Below, piece by piece: positions 9,369 through 19,448 of a stretch of DNA of 64,000 nt. The DNA comes from Buddleja alternifolia. Its lineage: Eukaryota; Streptophyta; Magnoliopsida; Lamiales; Scrophulariaceae. Each line of letters starts with the position of its first letter. Position 1 is the first letter of the stretch. Made by a program: the position numbers and the translations under genes. The notes beneath the pieces are model-generated. The model ran no database searches and had not been told where the DNA came from. It was given only the letters and a program-made list of their open reading frames with translations. Where the stretch lies: the NCBI GenBank assembly GCA_019426215.1, contig CM033393.1:8404046-8468045 (forward strand), in the 5' to 3' direction.

Positions 9369-11272
9369 TGTTAGGAATTTCATGTTAGATGTTTTGATGA
9401 TGACAAGATAGGATTTCATGTTAGACCCTAAAAGAATGTAAGTTTACACTTTCATAGAATATATGTATAAGCGTTTGAAAGTTTGTTAGTTTGTTTGGCT
9501 TGTAATTTTTATCTTTGTAGATTTTAGACTAAGTGATAGATACTGTGTCGCTAATAGAATTCTAGGTGAGTCTATTAGAGATGAAGTTGAAGATCAACGT
9601 CTGACGTCAGAAGAAGATGAAGATTTGTCTTAAGCGTTCGTCAAGCGCTTAAGAGTCTATTTCAGGAGTTATGAATCAAGCATTCAAGAGAATGTTCTTA
9701 GCACCCAGCTAACGCTAAAGGACTATCCAAGGAGTGTTGATCCAAGCGCTCATTTCATTCAAGCGATTCACCTGAAATACTTCCTTAAGTCATTCAATCA
9801 ACAACGGTCATTTATTTCCAAGCGGGAAATAAATTCAAAGTGCATTAAAAGTGACAAGACAGTATGACTTGCGGACAAGCCACCTTTTGACTAGACTGTC
9901 AGCCTTTCAGTGCTAAAGTATGCTCATGTCCAATCGGAATCAGCAGAAATCAAGGAATGTCAAAAAATGGACTATTTGAAGCTCTACGTGAGGAACACGC
10001 GCCTGACTTGTGTCCAACGGACAAATCCCGAGCCTCTCTATAAATAGTACCCTTCAGCTATCTTCATCTATGTGAGAAAAAAAGACGAAACCGTGAAAGA
10101 GAGCTGAGAAATAATTTGAGAGAAAAAGCTTCCAAACTCCATAGCCAATTGGAATTCAAGAAAGTTAATTCTTTCAACAAGCAGTATTTTTGTGTAAGAG
10201 AAGCTTGTTGAAGAAGATCTTTCTTGAAGCTCCAACATCCTTAAAGCTTCTCAAATACATTCCAGACAGTCACCCGGTATCTCAAACATCTTCCAAGAAG
10301 AACCCTAAACTATTATTGAGATATCCCAAGTTGTTTGAACTTCCCAACATCAAACAAACCCTGTTACAATAAGCCCTCAACACCTTTCATCTGAGTGAGA
10401 AAGATTGTTAACTTCCACAGGCAGTATTTTTGAGTAAAAGAAGCTTGTTGAAGAAAGGTCTTTATTGGAGCTGAAGTCTGTGTGATCAAGGAGCTCAAGG
10501 CCATCTTGGAGAAGATCTTATTAGAGCTAAAATCTGTGTGATCAAGGAGCTCGAGATCGTCTTTCTGGAAGCAGAGGATTGAAGTGGCTTGCAGCAGAAA
10601 TCTGTGTGACCAAGGAGCTCAAGTCATCTATATCCATCTCTTCCTGTTTTCCTATTTTGTAGAAGTCTCTGTGTGACTCTTCGAGAATCAGTTTAGTGGA
10701 TTTCCTCCGAGTGTAAAGGAGAAGGAGGACGTAGCTGGGATTACACCACCCAGTGAACCTTACAATTTCTTGTGTCACTTTACTGTTTTAATGATTTACA
10801 TTGCATTTGCATATTACATCTCTTAAAGGCTTTAAAACAGTTAAGCGACTATTTGCAAAAAGTGAACACTAAGCTTTCAAAACAGACTTAAGCGCTTCGC
10901 CAAGCGCTAAGCCCTCTGAGCGTTCAAAGCTATTTAAAAGGAAAGCAACTAAAGAAAAACTTTTGTAACGCTAAAACATTTTCAAGAGAAGACTTTAAAA
11001 TACTTTCGCTGTGCTAATCCTGATTAAGTGATTGAAACATTACCCTACTTTGGTAATAGTTAAAATCACTAAGTCTAAGTTAACTTTATCAAAACAGTCT
11101 TCGAGTAAGCGACTAGTCAAGCGCCTACACTTTTAAGCGACTAGTTAAGCGATTACTATCCTTAAGCGTTCAAAAGAGATTTTAATACGAAATTTTTTTG
11201 AAGTCGAAAAAGACTTCAGGGTCTATTCAACCCCCTTTCTAGTCCCTTTCATATGCCGTTGTGGGACCAACA
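9369..11272 (+). repeat. 5' LTR of Sirevirus-like element 1
   Basis: 1904 bp, TG...CA bounded. It carries many AAGCG/CGCTT pentamers, notably 9635-9790 and 11100-11165. The 3' LTR is very similar but lacks about 100 bp present here around 9575-9680 and about 28 bp near 11120-11150, which together account for the 130 bp length difference. Confidence 0.85.
10039..10046 (+). promoter_or_regulatory. LTR TATA box
   Basis: TATAAATA in the context CCTCTATAAATAGTACCC, about 670 bp into the LTR, followed by GA-rich leader sequence. The same box occurs in the 3' LTR at 13858-13865 and in the related element at 40549-40556, which supports function. Confidence 0.6.
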
Positions 11273-11274
11273 CT

Positions 11275-11286
11275 TGGTATCAGAGC
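11275..11286 (+). other. Primer binding site, tRNA-Met type
   Basis: TGGTATCAGAGC, followed by GGTT, two bases after the LTR end; complementary to the 3' end of initiator tRNA-Met as in most plant copia elements. Confidence 0.85.
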
Positions 11287-11380
11287 GGTTGAATTTGAAA
11301 TTTTCAAATTTCCGAGCATAACTGCTTGTTCAGATCCCTTTTATAACTTAGTTGCTTTATTTTATTTTTTTTAAAAAGGA

Positions 11381-12229
11381 ATGGCATTTTCAAGAGTTCC
11401 AAAGTTGACTGAGTCAAATTATGACTCATGGAAGGTCAAAACTTTTGCTTATCTTTGTGCCTGTGATGATGAAATGTGTGATATCATTTCAGATGGACCG
11501 ATCAGAATATTCAAAGAAATCACAAGAGCACCTAGAGCGACTGAACCGACTCCAGATTGTTATGTTGAGAAGCCTAAGCATGAGTGGTCAGCTGATGAGC
11601 GTCGAAGAGCAAATTTGGATAATGTAGGACGAAACGCTCTCTATACAGCCATTGAAGACAATGATAACTTATTCAATAAGGTCAAATCATGCAAGACGAC
11701 TAAGGAAATTTGGGATAAGTTAGCCACAATATGTGAAGGTTCAACAAAGATGAGAGAAAACAAGCTCTCCATAGTCATGCAAAGATTTGAGCAGTTTAAG
11801 ATGATGCCAAATGAAACGCTAGATCAATTGGATGAGAGATTTTCGTCGCTTATTACAGAGTTAGCGTCATTGGATAAGGAGTTGACCAATAAGGAAATGG
11901 TCAAGAAGATTTTTAGAAGTCTCCCGAGCAAATATTTGATAAAGACCATAGCAATGAGAGAATCACAAATGTTGGACATCATTAAGCCAGAACATGTGTT
12001 CTCAGAGCTAAGGGCTTTTGAATTCGAATTAGGAGAAGTCAGTGACACCTCGTCTTCAGCGACTGCACCCGGAGCCTTAATCGCTACAACAAATAGCAAG
12101 GGAAAATCAGTCAGTGAGGTGAAAGCGACAGAATCAGATTCAGATGAGGATGAGGAAATGGATTTATTGGTTAAGAAATTTGAAAAATTTCTAAGACATG
12201 AAAAGAGAAATCCTGCTTTTCATTTTTGA
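11381..12229 (+). CDS. Copia Gag, N-terminal part (UBN2-type), C-terminus deleted
   Basis: Open frame of 282 codons starting MAFSRVPKLTESNYDSWK, typical of Sirevirus Gag. It has KPKHEWSADERRRANLDNVG (residues about 65-85), a UBN2/Retrotran_gag region with TTKEIWDKLATICEG and NETLDQLDERFSSL, and an acidic DSDEDEEMDLL tail. Compared with the 653-residue Gag at 41475 it ends right after the FEKFLRHEKR segment, so the CCHC zinc knuckle, the coiled coil and all of pol are missing. The last few residues come from the deletion junction. Gag forms the particle coat in this family; whether this truncated form could be packaged is unknown. Confidence 0.8.
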   Translation: MAFSRVPKLTESNYDSWKVKTFAYLCACDDEMCDIISDGPIRIFKEITRAPRATEPTPDCYVEKPKHEWSADERRRANLDNVGRNALYTAIEDNDNLFNKVKSCKTTKEIWDKLATICEGSTKMRENKLSIVMQRFEQFKMMPNETLDQLDERFSSLITELASLDKELTNKEMVKKIFRSLPSKYLIKTIAMRESQMLDIIKPEHVFSELRAFEFELGEVSDTSSSATAPGALIATTNSKGKSVSEVKATESDSDEDEEMDLLVKKFEKFLRHEKRNPAFHF

Positions 12230-13291
12230 AGGTACAATTTGTTTAAACGCTTAATCATTATGCATCATATTTTATTAGACATATAATGTAGGGGAATTCA
12301 CTATATTATATTGTCTAAAGGCGTTTTTCAAAAGTGTTACAAGTTATTATATTTAGGGGGAACCTTAAAATTGTACTTGAACATATCTTTAAGCGTAAAT
12401 GATCAAAAACCGTTTTCATTTGCATAGATCATCAACGCTTATCATTATTTGTGCATGATGTGTTAGACGCTCAAATACAATAGGAATTTATTTTCAAGCG
12501 TCAACATTAATCTTTAAACACTTGGTATCATATTTCAAATTGGTATATTAAGCGTTGAACATTCCCTTCAACACTTAATAAAATATTTTACAAAATCATG
12601 CATAAATTATTTATTTATTTATTTAAAAAAAAAGAAAAGAAAACTAAAGGCAGACTCAGTTGGGATGTTGATTTATCAACGAGTGATATCAACAAAGGAT
12701 ATCTACTAGTTGTATCAATTGTGGTGGAAATCGATAGAGATTTGTCACTGTCCTTCCAGACGTGGAAGCAACTGTGTAAATCGCTAGGAGATTCTTTTGT
12801 TACACTGTCAGTCCAGACGTGGATGAGATTGTGGATGCTGAGCTGTCGATAGAAGTGGCCGAAAGATTATCCCCACACCAACTTGTCTTAAGCGCTCAAA
12901 AGAAAAACTCCCTGAGTTGCTTGCCAGTAGTACTTTCCTACACCCAAACGCTTAGAGCAGATTCTGCAGCCTTTCCTCTGATGTTGATGATGCCAAGAAG
13001 GGGGAAAAGGTAAGAAAAGCAATTTAAAGAGGAAGTCAGTTTAAGGGGGAAGTGAGAAAAAAAAGAAAGGAAACAAGGTTTGAATTTTCAGTATAAATCA
13101 TTACGCTTTCAATTCCATATATATATGAATGATTTATCGCTGAAACACCTTGTTGAAGCTAATCTAATATTAGCTAACTAATCTAACTTTCTAAACGCTA
13201 ACTTATTTTATTTTGGGCTTTTCTTTGAACTCTTAAACTATAAAAGAGTTATAAGAGTTAAGGTCTTGACATCATCAAAACGAGGGGAAAT
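12230..13291 (+). other. 3' internal region of Sirevirus-like element 1, non-coding
   Basis: The first 300-350 bp match the sequence after the pol stop of the element at 39934 (AACGC..TAATCAT, TTTATTAGACATA, TTAGGGGGAAC, CCTTAAAATTGTACTTGAAC). The rest carries several purine tracts (AAGAAGGGGGAAAAGG near 12993, AAGGGGGAAGTGAG near 13042, ACGAGGGGAAA at 13280) upstream of the LTR. Repeated polypurine tracts are a known feature of Sireviruses. The short frames at 12598-13013 look like remnants. Confidence 0.55.
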
Positions 13292-15065
13292 TGTTAGGAA
13301 TTTCTTGTTAGATGTTTTGATGATAACAAGATAGGATTTCATGTTAGACCCCAAAAGAATGTAAGTTTACACTTTCATAGAATATATGTATAAGCGTTTG
13401 AAAGTTTGTTAGTTTGTTTGGCTTGTAATTTTTATCTTTGTAGATTTTAGACTAAGTGATAGATACTGTGTCGCTAATAGAATTCTAGGTGAGTCTATTA
13501 GAATGTTAGAATGTTCTTAGCACCTAGCTAACGCTAAAGGACTATCCAAGGAGTGTTGATCAAAGCGCTCATTGCATTCAAGCGATTCACTTGAAATACT
13601 TCCTTAAGTCATTCAATCAACAACGGTCATTTATTTCCAAGCGGGAAATAAATTCAAAGTGCATTAAAAGTGACAAGACAGTATGACTTGCGGACAAGCC
13701 ACCTTTTGACTAGACTGTCAGCCTTTCAGTGCTAAAGTATGCTCATGTCCAATCGGAATCAGCAGAAATCAAGGAATGTAAAAAAATGGACTATTTGAAG
13801 CTCTACATGAGGAACACACGCCTGACTTGTGTCCAACGGACAACTCCCGAGCCTCTTTATAAATAGTACCCTTCAGCTATCTTCATCTATGTGAGAAAAA
13901 AAGACGAAACCGTGAAAGAGAGTTGAGAAATAATTTGAGAGAAAAAGCTTCCAAACTCCATAGCCAATTGGAATTCAAGAAAGTTAATTCTTTCAACAAG
14001 CAGTATTTTTGTGTGAGAGAAGCTTGTTGAAGAAGATCTTTCTTGAAGCTCCAATATCCTTAAAGCTTCTCAAATACATTCCAGACAGTCACCCGATATC
14101 TCAAACATCTTCCAAGAAGAACCCTAAACTATTATTGAGATATCCCTAGTTGTTTGAACTTCCCAACATCAAACAAACACTGTTACAATAAACCCTTAAC
14201 ACCTTTCATCTGAGTGAGAAAGAATGTTGACTTTCACAAGCAGTATTTTTGAGTAAGAGAAGCTTGTTGAAGAAAAGTCTTTTTTGTAGCTGAAGTCTGT
14301 GTGATCAAGGAGCTCAAGGCCATCTTGGAGAAGATCTTCATTAGAGCTGAAATCTGTGTGATCAAGGAGCTCAAGATCGTCTTTCTGGAAGCAGAGGATT
14401 GAAGTGGCTTGCAGCAGAAATCTGTGTGACCAAGGAGCTCAAGTCATCTATATCCATCTCTTCCTGTTTCCCTATTTTGTAGAAGTCTCTGTGTGACTCT
14501 TCAAGAATCAATTTAGTGGATTGCCTCCGAGTGCAAAGGAGAAGAACGACGTAGTTGGGATTACACCACCCAGTGAACCTTACAATTTCTTGTGTCACTT
14601 TACTGTTTTAATGATTTACATTGCATTTGCATATTACATCTCTTAAAGGCTTTAAAACAGTTAAGCGACTATTTGCAAAAAGTGAACGCTAAGCTTTCAA
14701 AACAGACTTAAGCGCTTCGCCAAGCGCTAAGCCCTCTGAGCGTTCAAAACTATTTAAAAAGAAAGCAACTAAAAAAAAACTTTTGTAACGCTAAAACATT
14801 TTCAAGAGAAGACTTTAAAATACTTCCGCTGTGCTAATCCTGATTAAGCGATTGAAACATTACCCTACTTTGGTAATAGTTGAAATCACTAAGTCTAAGT
14901 TAACTTTATGAAAACAGTCTTCGAGTAAGCGACTAGTCAAGCGATTACTATCCTTAAGCGTTCAAAAGAGATTTTAATACGAAATTTTTTTGAAGTCGAA
15001 AAAGACTTCAGGGTCTATTCAACCCCTCCTTCTAGACCCTTTCGTATGCCGTTGTGGGACCAACA
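13292..15065 (+). repeat. 3' LTR of Sirevirus-like element 1
   Basis: 1774 bp, TG...CA bounded, ending GTTGTGGGACCAACA. Outside two deletions it differs from the 5' LTR by scattered single bases only, so insertion seems fairly recent. Confidence 0.85.
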
Positions 15066-15806
15066 GATGTAAATTTTCAATTGGGTGTCACAAGGTGGTT
15101 TCTCTTATGTGATTCTGATTTACTCCGGTACATCTGATTCACATGCTTCGTATGTTCAATATGTTACGGCTCTCTCTTGATCTTGTCTTCACAGGCTTCC
15201 TATTCTATATGATACTGCTCTCGCTTGTTCCAGTCCTTGCAGGCTTCATTTGGTTATTCATAATATGGTTTTCAAACTCATATCTCTTGAATTGATCTTT
15301 AAAAGCTTCTTGTTCGTATATGAACACAATTGTTTGATTGAATTATTTAACAGTTATTGATGTCATGCTTGTATGAATCATGCATCACGAGAATAGTATT
15401 ATGTACATGCATAACCCCGCACATGCACACACCAGCGCTCAGTGGGCTTAGTAGCTCATCACTCGTGTCCTCCCTTCCCCTTGATAAGATGGAGTAGGTG
15501 GAGCAGTGGCTGATCTTCGAGAGTGATGTTCCAGGACAACTAAAGTGCAAACTCATCTTAGTAAAGAGGTCTTGAGCTACCGACCTTAAAGGGACCCAAG
15601 GAAGTCAGCATGGAGTATCCGCTAAGTAAGAAATTAGATAGAACCAAATAGATGAAATGAAATGTCATATCTTGTTTCACTAGTGGTCTTGTACTTTCAA
15701 TTGTAATGCTCTAAACCAATTATTTCAAGTATAGGACTTTGCTTAAAATAATTTACATGGGTTGAAATTTTATTGTCATAGCAGGCAGCTGAATTGGGGC
15801 GTTACA

Positions 15807-17026
15807 GGCTACTTTTGGAAAATTCAAGAGATACAATGATACTTTTACACCTCCAACAAGATTCTGAATATAACTTTTCTAAAAGTTGGCTTGAGAAATT
15901 CAAGCTAAGACATGGGATCAAGTGATTTCGTGGTTTTGGTGAGAGTGGTTCGGTTGATATAGAGGACATGGAGAAGAAATTGGAGTCCATAAGGGAAAAA
16001 TTTGATCAACTCCCTATGAAAGATGTTTTTAATATGGATTAAACGTGTTTGTTTTACTGGTTACAAGCGGACCATTCTCTTGCAACGAAGCAACTTGAAG
16101 GAAGAAAACAAGACAAAGAAAGGCTCACAATTGTTATTTGTTGTTATGAGGATGACTCTGAAGAAATCCCTCTATGGATTATTGGAAAATACGCAAAGCC
16201 ACGTCGCTTCAAGAATGTCAACATGAACACCTTGAATTGTCACTATCATGCTAATAAAAGAGCATGGATGAATAGTGTACTTTTTGATTAATATATTCAT
16301 TGGTTTGATCACCAAATGCATGGAAGAAGAATTTTGTTTGTGGTAGATAATTATCCAGCACACCCAAGAAATATTGAAGGGCTACAAAATGTTGAGCTAT
16401 TCTTCTTGCCACCAAACATGACATCAAAAATGCAACCTTGTGATGTTGGGATAATAAGGGCTTTCAAGATGCACTGTCGTAGAAGATTTTACCGGACGAT
16501 ATTAGATGGCTATAAGTTGGGACAATCTGATCCAGGAAAGATTAATATTTTGGATGCCATCAATCTTGCAGTCTCAGCATGGACGATAAATGTTCAGCAA
16601 GAGACAGTAGCAAATTGTTTCCGACACTGCAAAATTCGTTCAAATGATGAAGTCTCAAGGAATTTAAATGAACCCACTTTTGAAAAAGGCGAACTTGAGG
16701 TAATGATTAATAATCTAGGTTATCACAATAAAATAGATGTCAATCGCTTGTTGGTTTACCCAGGTGAAAATGATGCATGTTCAGAGGTCCAGAGTTTAGA
16801 AGAAATTGTGGCAACCGTCGTTGAAAATAATGTTGAGGATGAAGTTGAAGATGATACGACAACTTTAGAACCAGTTACGCGGAAGGAAGCACTTATCGCA
16901 TCTGAAACTCTCCACAAGTTTTTGTTGCAGTTCGAGAACACAACACCGAAATATTTGAATGCAATAAGAAAAATTAAAGATGAGCTCGACCTAGATCTGA
17001 GTTTTAAAAAAAGCAAACCACAATAG
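15807..17026 (+). pseudogene. pogo/Tigger transposase, DDE catalytic half (decayed)
   Basis: Translation in one frame gives LLLENSRDTM, KSWLEKFKLRHGIK, then SVDIEDMEKKLESIREKFDQ, FNMD (first catalytic Asp), QADHSLATKQLEGRKQDKER, WIIGKYAKPRRFKN, LFVVDNYPAHP (second Asp), LFFLPPNMTSKMQPCDVGII (third acidic position) and FRHCKIRS, the order of the DDE superfamily endonuclease of plant CENP-B-like pogo elements. In-frame stops interrupt it near 15922 (Ser or Arg codon expected), 16039 (after FNMD) and 16289. From 16316 to 17026 a 236-codon frame is open. The N-terminal half lies at 6307-6588, separated by the solo LTR. Non-functional. Confidence 0.85.
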
Positions 17027-17251
17027 AATCATATTTTACTAAATTGTCCTAGATATGTTTGTAATTCTTAAGAATTATTAATTTATGATATTAATGGTAC
17101 CATGGATTTATATAAGGATCTTTCAAAATATATTATCTTATAAATTTATCAAAATCGATGATTTTTTGAACAGGCCCAAGTCGGGACCGGAGGAAATTAT
17201 TATTTTAGAGAGTTTATTAATTTATCGAGTATTAATTTGAAGAGATTATTG

Positions 17252-18630
17252 TATGTAGTTCCACGACTACAAGAAAATTAAGTATTGACAATGAAAATAT
17301 ATATTATGGTTGGAAGTGTTGGTCTATAACAATCTAAATTCACGGCTAATTTGATCGTGTTAGACATTTCATATTGTCATGCTAACATTAGTCGTGGTGG
17401 AAAAAAATGTTTATTATTTTAAGCTCTAACTCGCCTTCATAGAAGAAATGCTAATCTAACAGTCTTTAATAATGACGATAAAACATTTACAATAGCGATA
17501 TGCCATGGGCAATGTTTTGGTTATGCTTATAGATACATGACTAAAGTCGAGGAGAAGTTATAGTCAATCAGTGTTGACCATGACAAAGTGACTTTTCAGT
17601 ACTGTGGCTAATTGAGATGACAAAAATTATATTTCATTCCTATAGTGCACTACAACGTCACTTTTAAGTTCTTCCATCTAAATGCATTAATTGATTATTA
17701 CAATACATTATTAGTAATAATTGTGATGTTATCACCTAATATATGTGTTTCTACAATAATTGTGATGTTATCACCTAATCTATTATCTCAAGCAAGTATT
17801 ATCCTTTTGTTTTTTGGTTATGATTTCACCACAAAATATATCACGAGAACAAATATTAGGTTACCCATGATTTTGCTTTTAAAAAAATACGATTATCTTG
17901 TTTGGTCAAAGTAAAAAATTGTTATAAATTTAATAGATTTTATAAATTACTTTGATTTTGATTCCTCTCACAATTATTTAAAATCGACACACCTGAAACT
18001 CAATGTCAAAGTCTATTTTGAGTAGATGCTATTTATTCTCTTGTACTCTGATCCATGCAACCTTGTCCACTAATACTATTAATTGTATCATTTTACTTAT
18101 ACCCATTGAATTGCTTCAACTCAGAGAAACCATTAATTTGTATCCAATTTGTCAAATAATCGTCGAACTTCATTAGTTGCTTGGTAAAGTAAATTTATGT
18201 CAAAATTGCCCTCCTCCCAAACAAGCATACCTATACAAGTGTATGTATCACAATTTGAAGGAGTGTGCTTCAACTCAGATACGAAAATAGATCTAATGAG
18301 ATAGAGATAGATCTGATGAGATGAAGACGGGCGATACATTAGATTTTATATAGTTTTTTAGATATTTTGTTTAGTATTTTGTTTTCTTTATCGAATGAGA
18401 GTTTGATTTCTCTCTTGAATGAGAGTTTCGTCCCTCATGAATAAGATTGTGGTCATCTGCAGGGGAGTTTTTTGTGCTCGTTTGTTCTTAAAATCTGTTA
18501 TCTTGGAGAAACTTGATATTTAGTGCTTTAATTGTTATTACTACATTGTTAGAGACAATCTAAATTGTATTGTTCTCGACATTGTAAACTTTTTATTAAA
18601 TGAAATAAAATTGACCCTTTTTCCCTATTA
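17252..18630. other. Intergenic DNA, no gene recognised
   Basis: AT-rich. A GATGAG/GAGATAG patch and repeated GAATGAGAGTTT lie at 18290-18440, and a stretch ending TTATTAAATGAAATAAAA (18590-18610) resembles the 3' tail of a plant retroelement. The frames at 17645-17914 and 18133-18339 have no recognisable domain. Confidence 0.45.
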
Positions 18631-18996
18631 AAAATTACAAGTGTTATGTATCACTATCTACAAATTCACACCCATCTATTTTGGTTTAGAATAGCTTTGG
18701 CAATTAAATTCTTTGTGTTTAGCATTCTAAGGCATCGTTCAAAGGAATATTCCCAGCGGGTGAGTGGAAGTTGCAGCATCTACCATCCAAGTTCGAAAAA
18801 AAATTGTAAAACCTAAAAAAAATTACAACTGTTATGTATCACTATCTACAAATTCACACCCATCTATTTTGGTTTAGAATAGCTTTGGCAATTAAATTCT
18901 TTGTGTTTAGCATTCTAAGGCATCGTTCAAAGGAATATTCCCAGTGGGTGAGTGGGAGTTGCAGCATCCACCATCCAAGTTCGAAAAAAAATTGTA
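18631..18996. repeat. Tandem duplication, 188 bp period
   Basis: The block starting GTTATGTATCACTATC at 18643 recurs at 18831 with few changes (GCGGGTGAGTGGAAG against GTGGGTGAGTGGGAG). Each copy ends in CCAAGTTCGAAAAAAAATTG, so both include the first bases of the MULE-like terminus at 18984. The duplication therefore arose after that element inserted. Confidence 0.9.
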
Positions 18997-19448
18997 AAAT
19001 CAGTCCCCTGGTTATAATGGGTGGCAAAATTAGTCCCATTTTTTTTTCAACTGGCAAAATTTTTTTGGTTTAAAGTAAAACTTTATTACCACTGAACAAA
19101 ATATAGCAATAGGACTCAAGGAAATCACATTCACAACCAACTGTGTTCCTCTGCAACACTAAGTGGTTCTCTCAACCACTTACATCATTCCTCAAAAGAC
19201 AAACAATACAATATCTAATTTCTAAATAAATGCTCTATACACAGTGTATCTCTATGTGTCTTGCTATGTATATTCAATCCTGCCATCCTCATTTTGATGT
19301 CGATCTTCAATCTTTCAAACACCTCAGAAGTCCCTTTTTCCAATTTGTTGAAAATTCTTTGATTTCACTCTTCCCAAATTTTATACACAACTCCAACCAA
19401 AACTGCCCTTAGTATGTTTTGTTTAAACCTCCAAGTTCTCAATGCATA

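Larger units (their letters stand above)
9369..15065 (+). mobile_element. Sirevirus-like Ty1/copia element, gag-only deletion derivative
   Basis: Two LTRs (9369-11272 and 13292-15065) begin TGTTAGGAATTTC and end GGGACCAACA. A tRNA-Met-type primer site (TGGTATCAGAGC) follows the first, and a purine tract (AACGAGGGGAAAT) precedes the second. The internal region is only about 2.0 kb: the 5' half of gag, then directly the sequence that in the fuller relative at 39934 follows the pol stop codon. The pol region is therefore gone by internal deletion. Flanking 5-mers GAAGT (9364-9368) and GATGT (15066-15070) match at 4 of 5. It could spread only with proteins from a relative. Confidence 0.85.
7319..15806. 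mobile_element. Solo LTR (Ty3/gypsy, Tekay/Del-like ends) inserted in the pogo transposase
   Basis: The left end reads TATAATACCCCG (probably from TGTAATACCCCG) and the right end GGGGCGTTACA; this near-inverted TGTAAyrCCCC pair is typical of long plant gypsy LTRs. The 5-mer GGCTA flanks it (7314-7318 and 15807-15811), and the pogo reading frame runs straight across once one copy is ignored. LTR sequence is 7319-9368 plus about 15071-15806, some 2.8 kb, with a Sirevirus-like element inside. No internal domain or second LTR was found, so it is called solo. Orientation is not decidable because the ends mirror each other. Confidence 0.7.
5485..17251 (+). mobile_element. pogo/Tigger-type (Tc1/mariner superfamily) DNA transposon, split by nested insertions
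   Basis: The left terminus (AAAACCTCTATAAATTAATA) and the reverse complement of the right terminus (AATCTCTTCAAATTAATA) form an imperfect TIR of roughly 24 bp, both abutting TA-containing sequence as expected for a TA target. Between them lie the two halves of one transposase: the CENP-B/Abp1-like DNA-binding part at 6307-6588 and the DDE domain at 15807-17026. Without the nested solo LTR, the Sirevirus-like copy and the MITE the element would be about 3-3.5 kb. The transposase has several stop codons, so the copy is dead. Exact ends are uncertain by a few bases. Confidence 0.7.

Noticed and set aside
11275..11286. Possible tRNA-Met gene piece
   Set aside because: Only the primer-site complement is present; there is no cloverleaf-forming sequence around it.
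15347..15556. 69-codon minus-strand frame
   Set aside because: Within the solo LTR; no recognisable domain or codon pattern.
17268..17290. ACTACAAGAAAATTAA resembling a CACTA terminus
   Set aside because: No matching inverted end, no 3 bp TSD and no subterminal repeats were found nearby.
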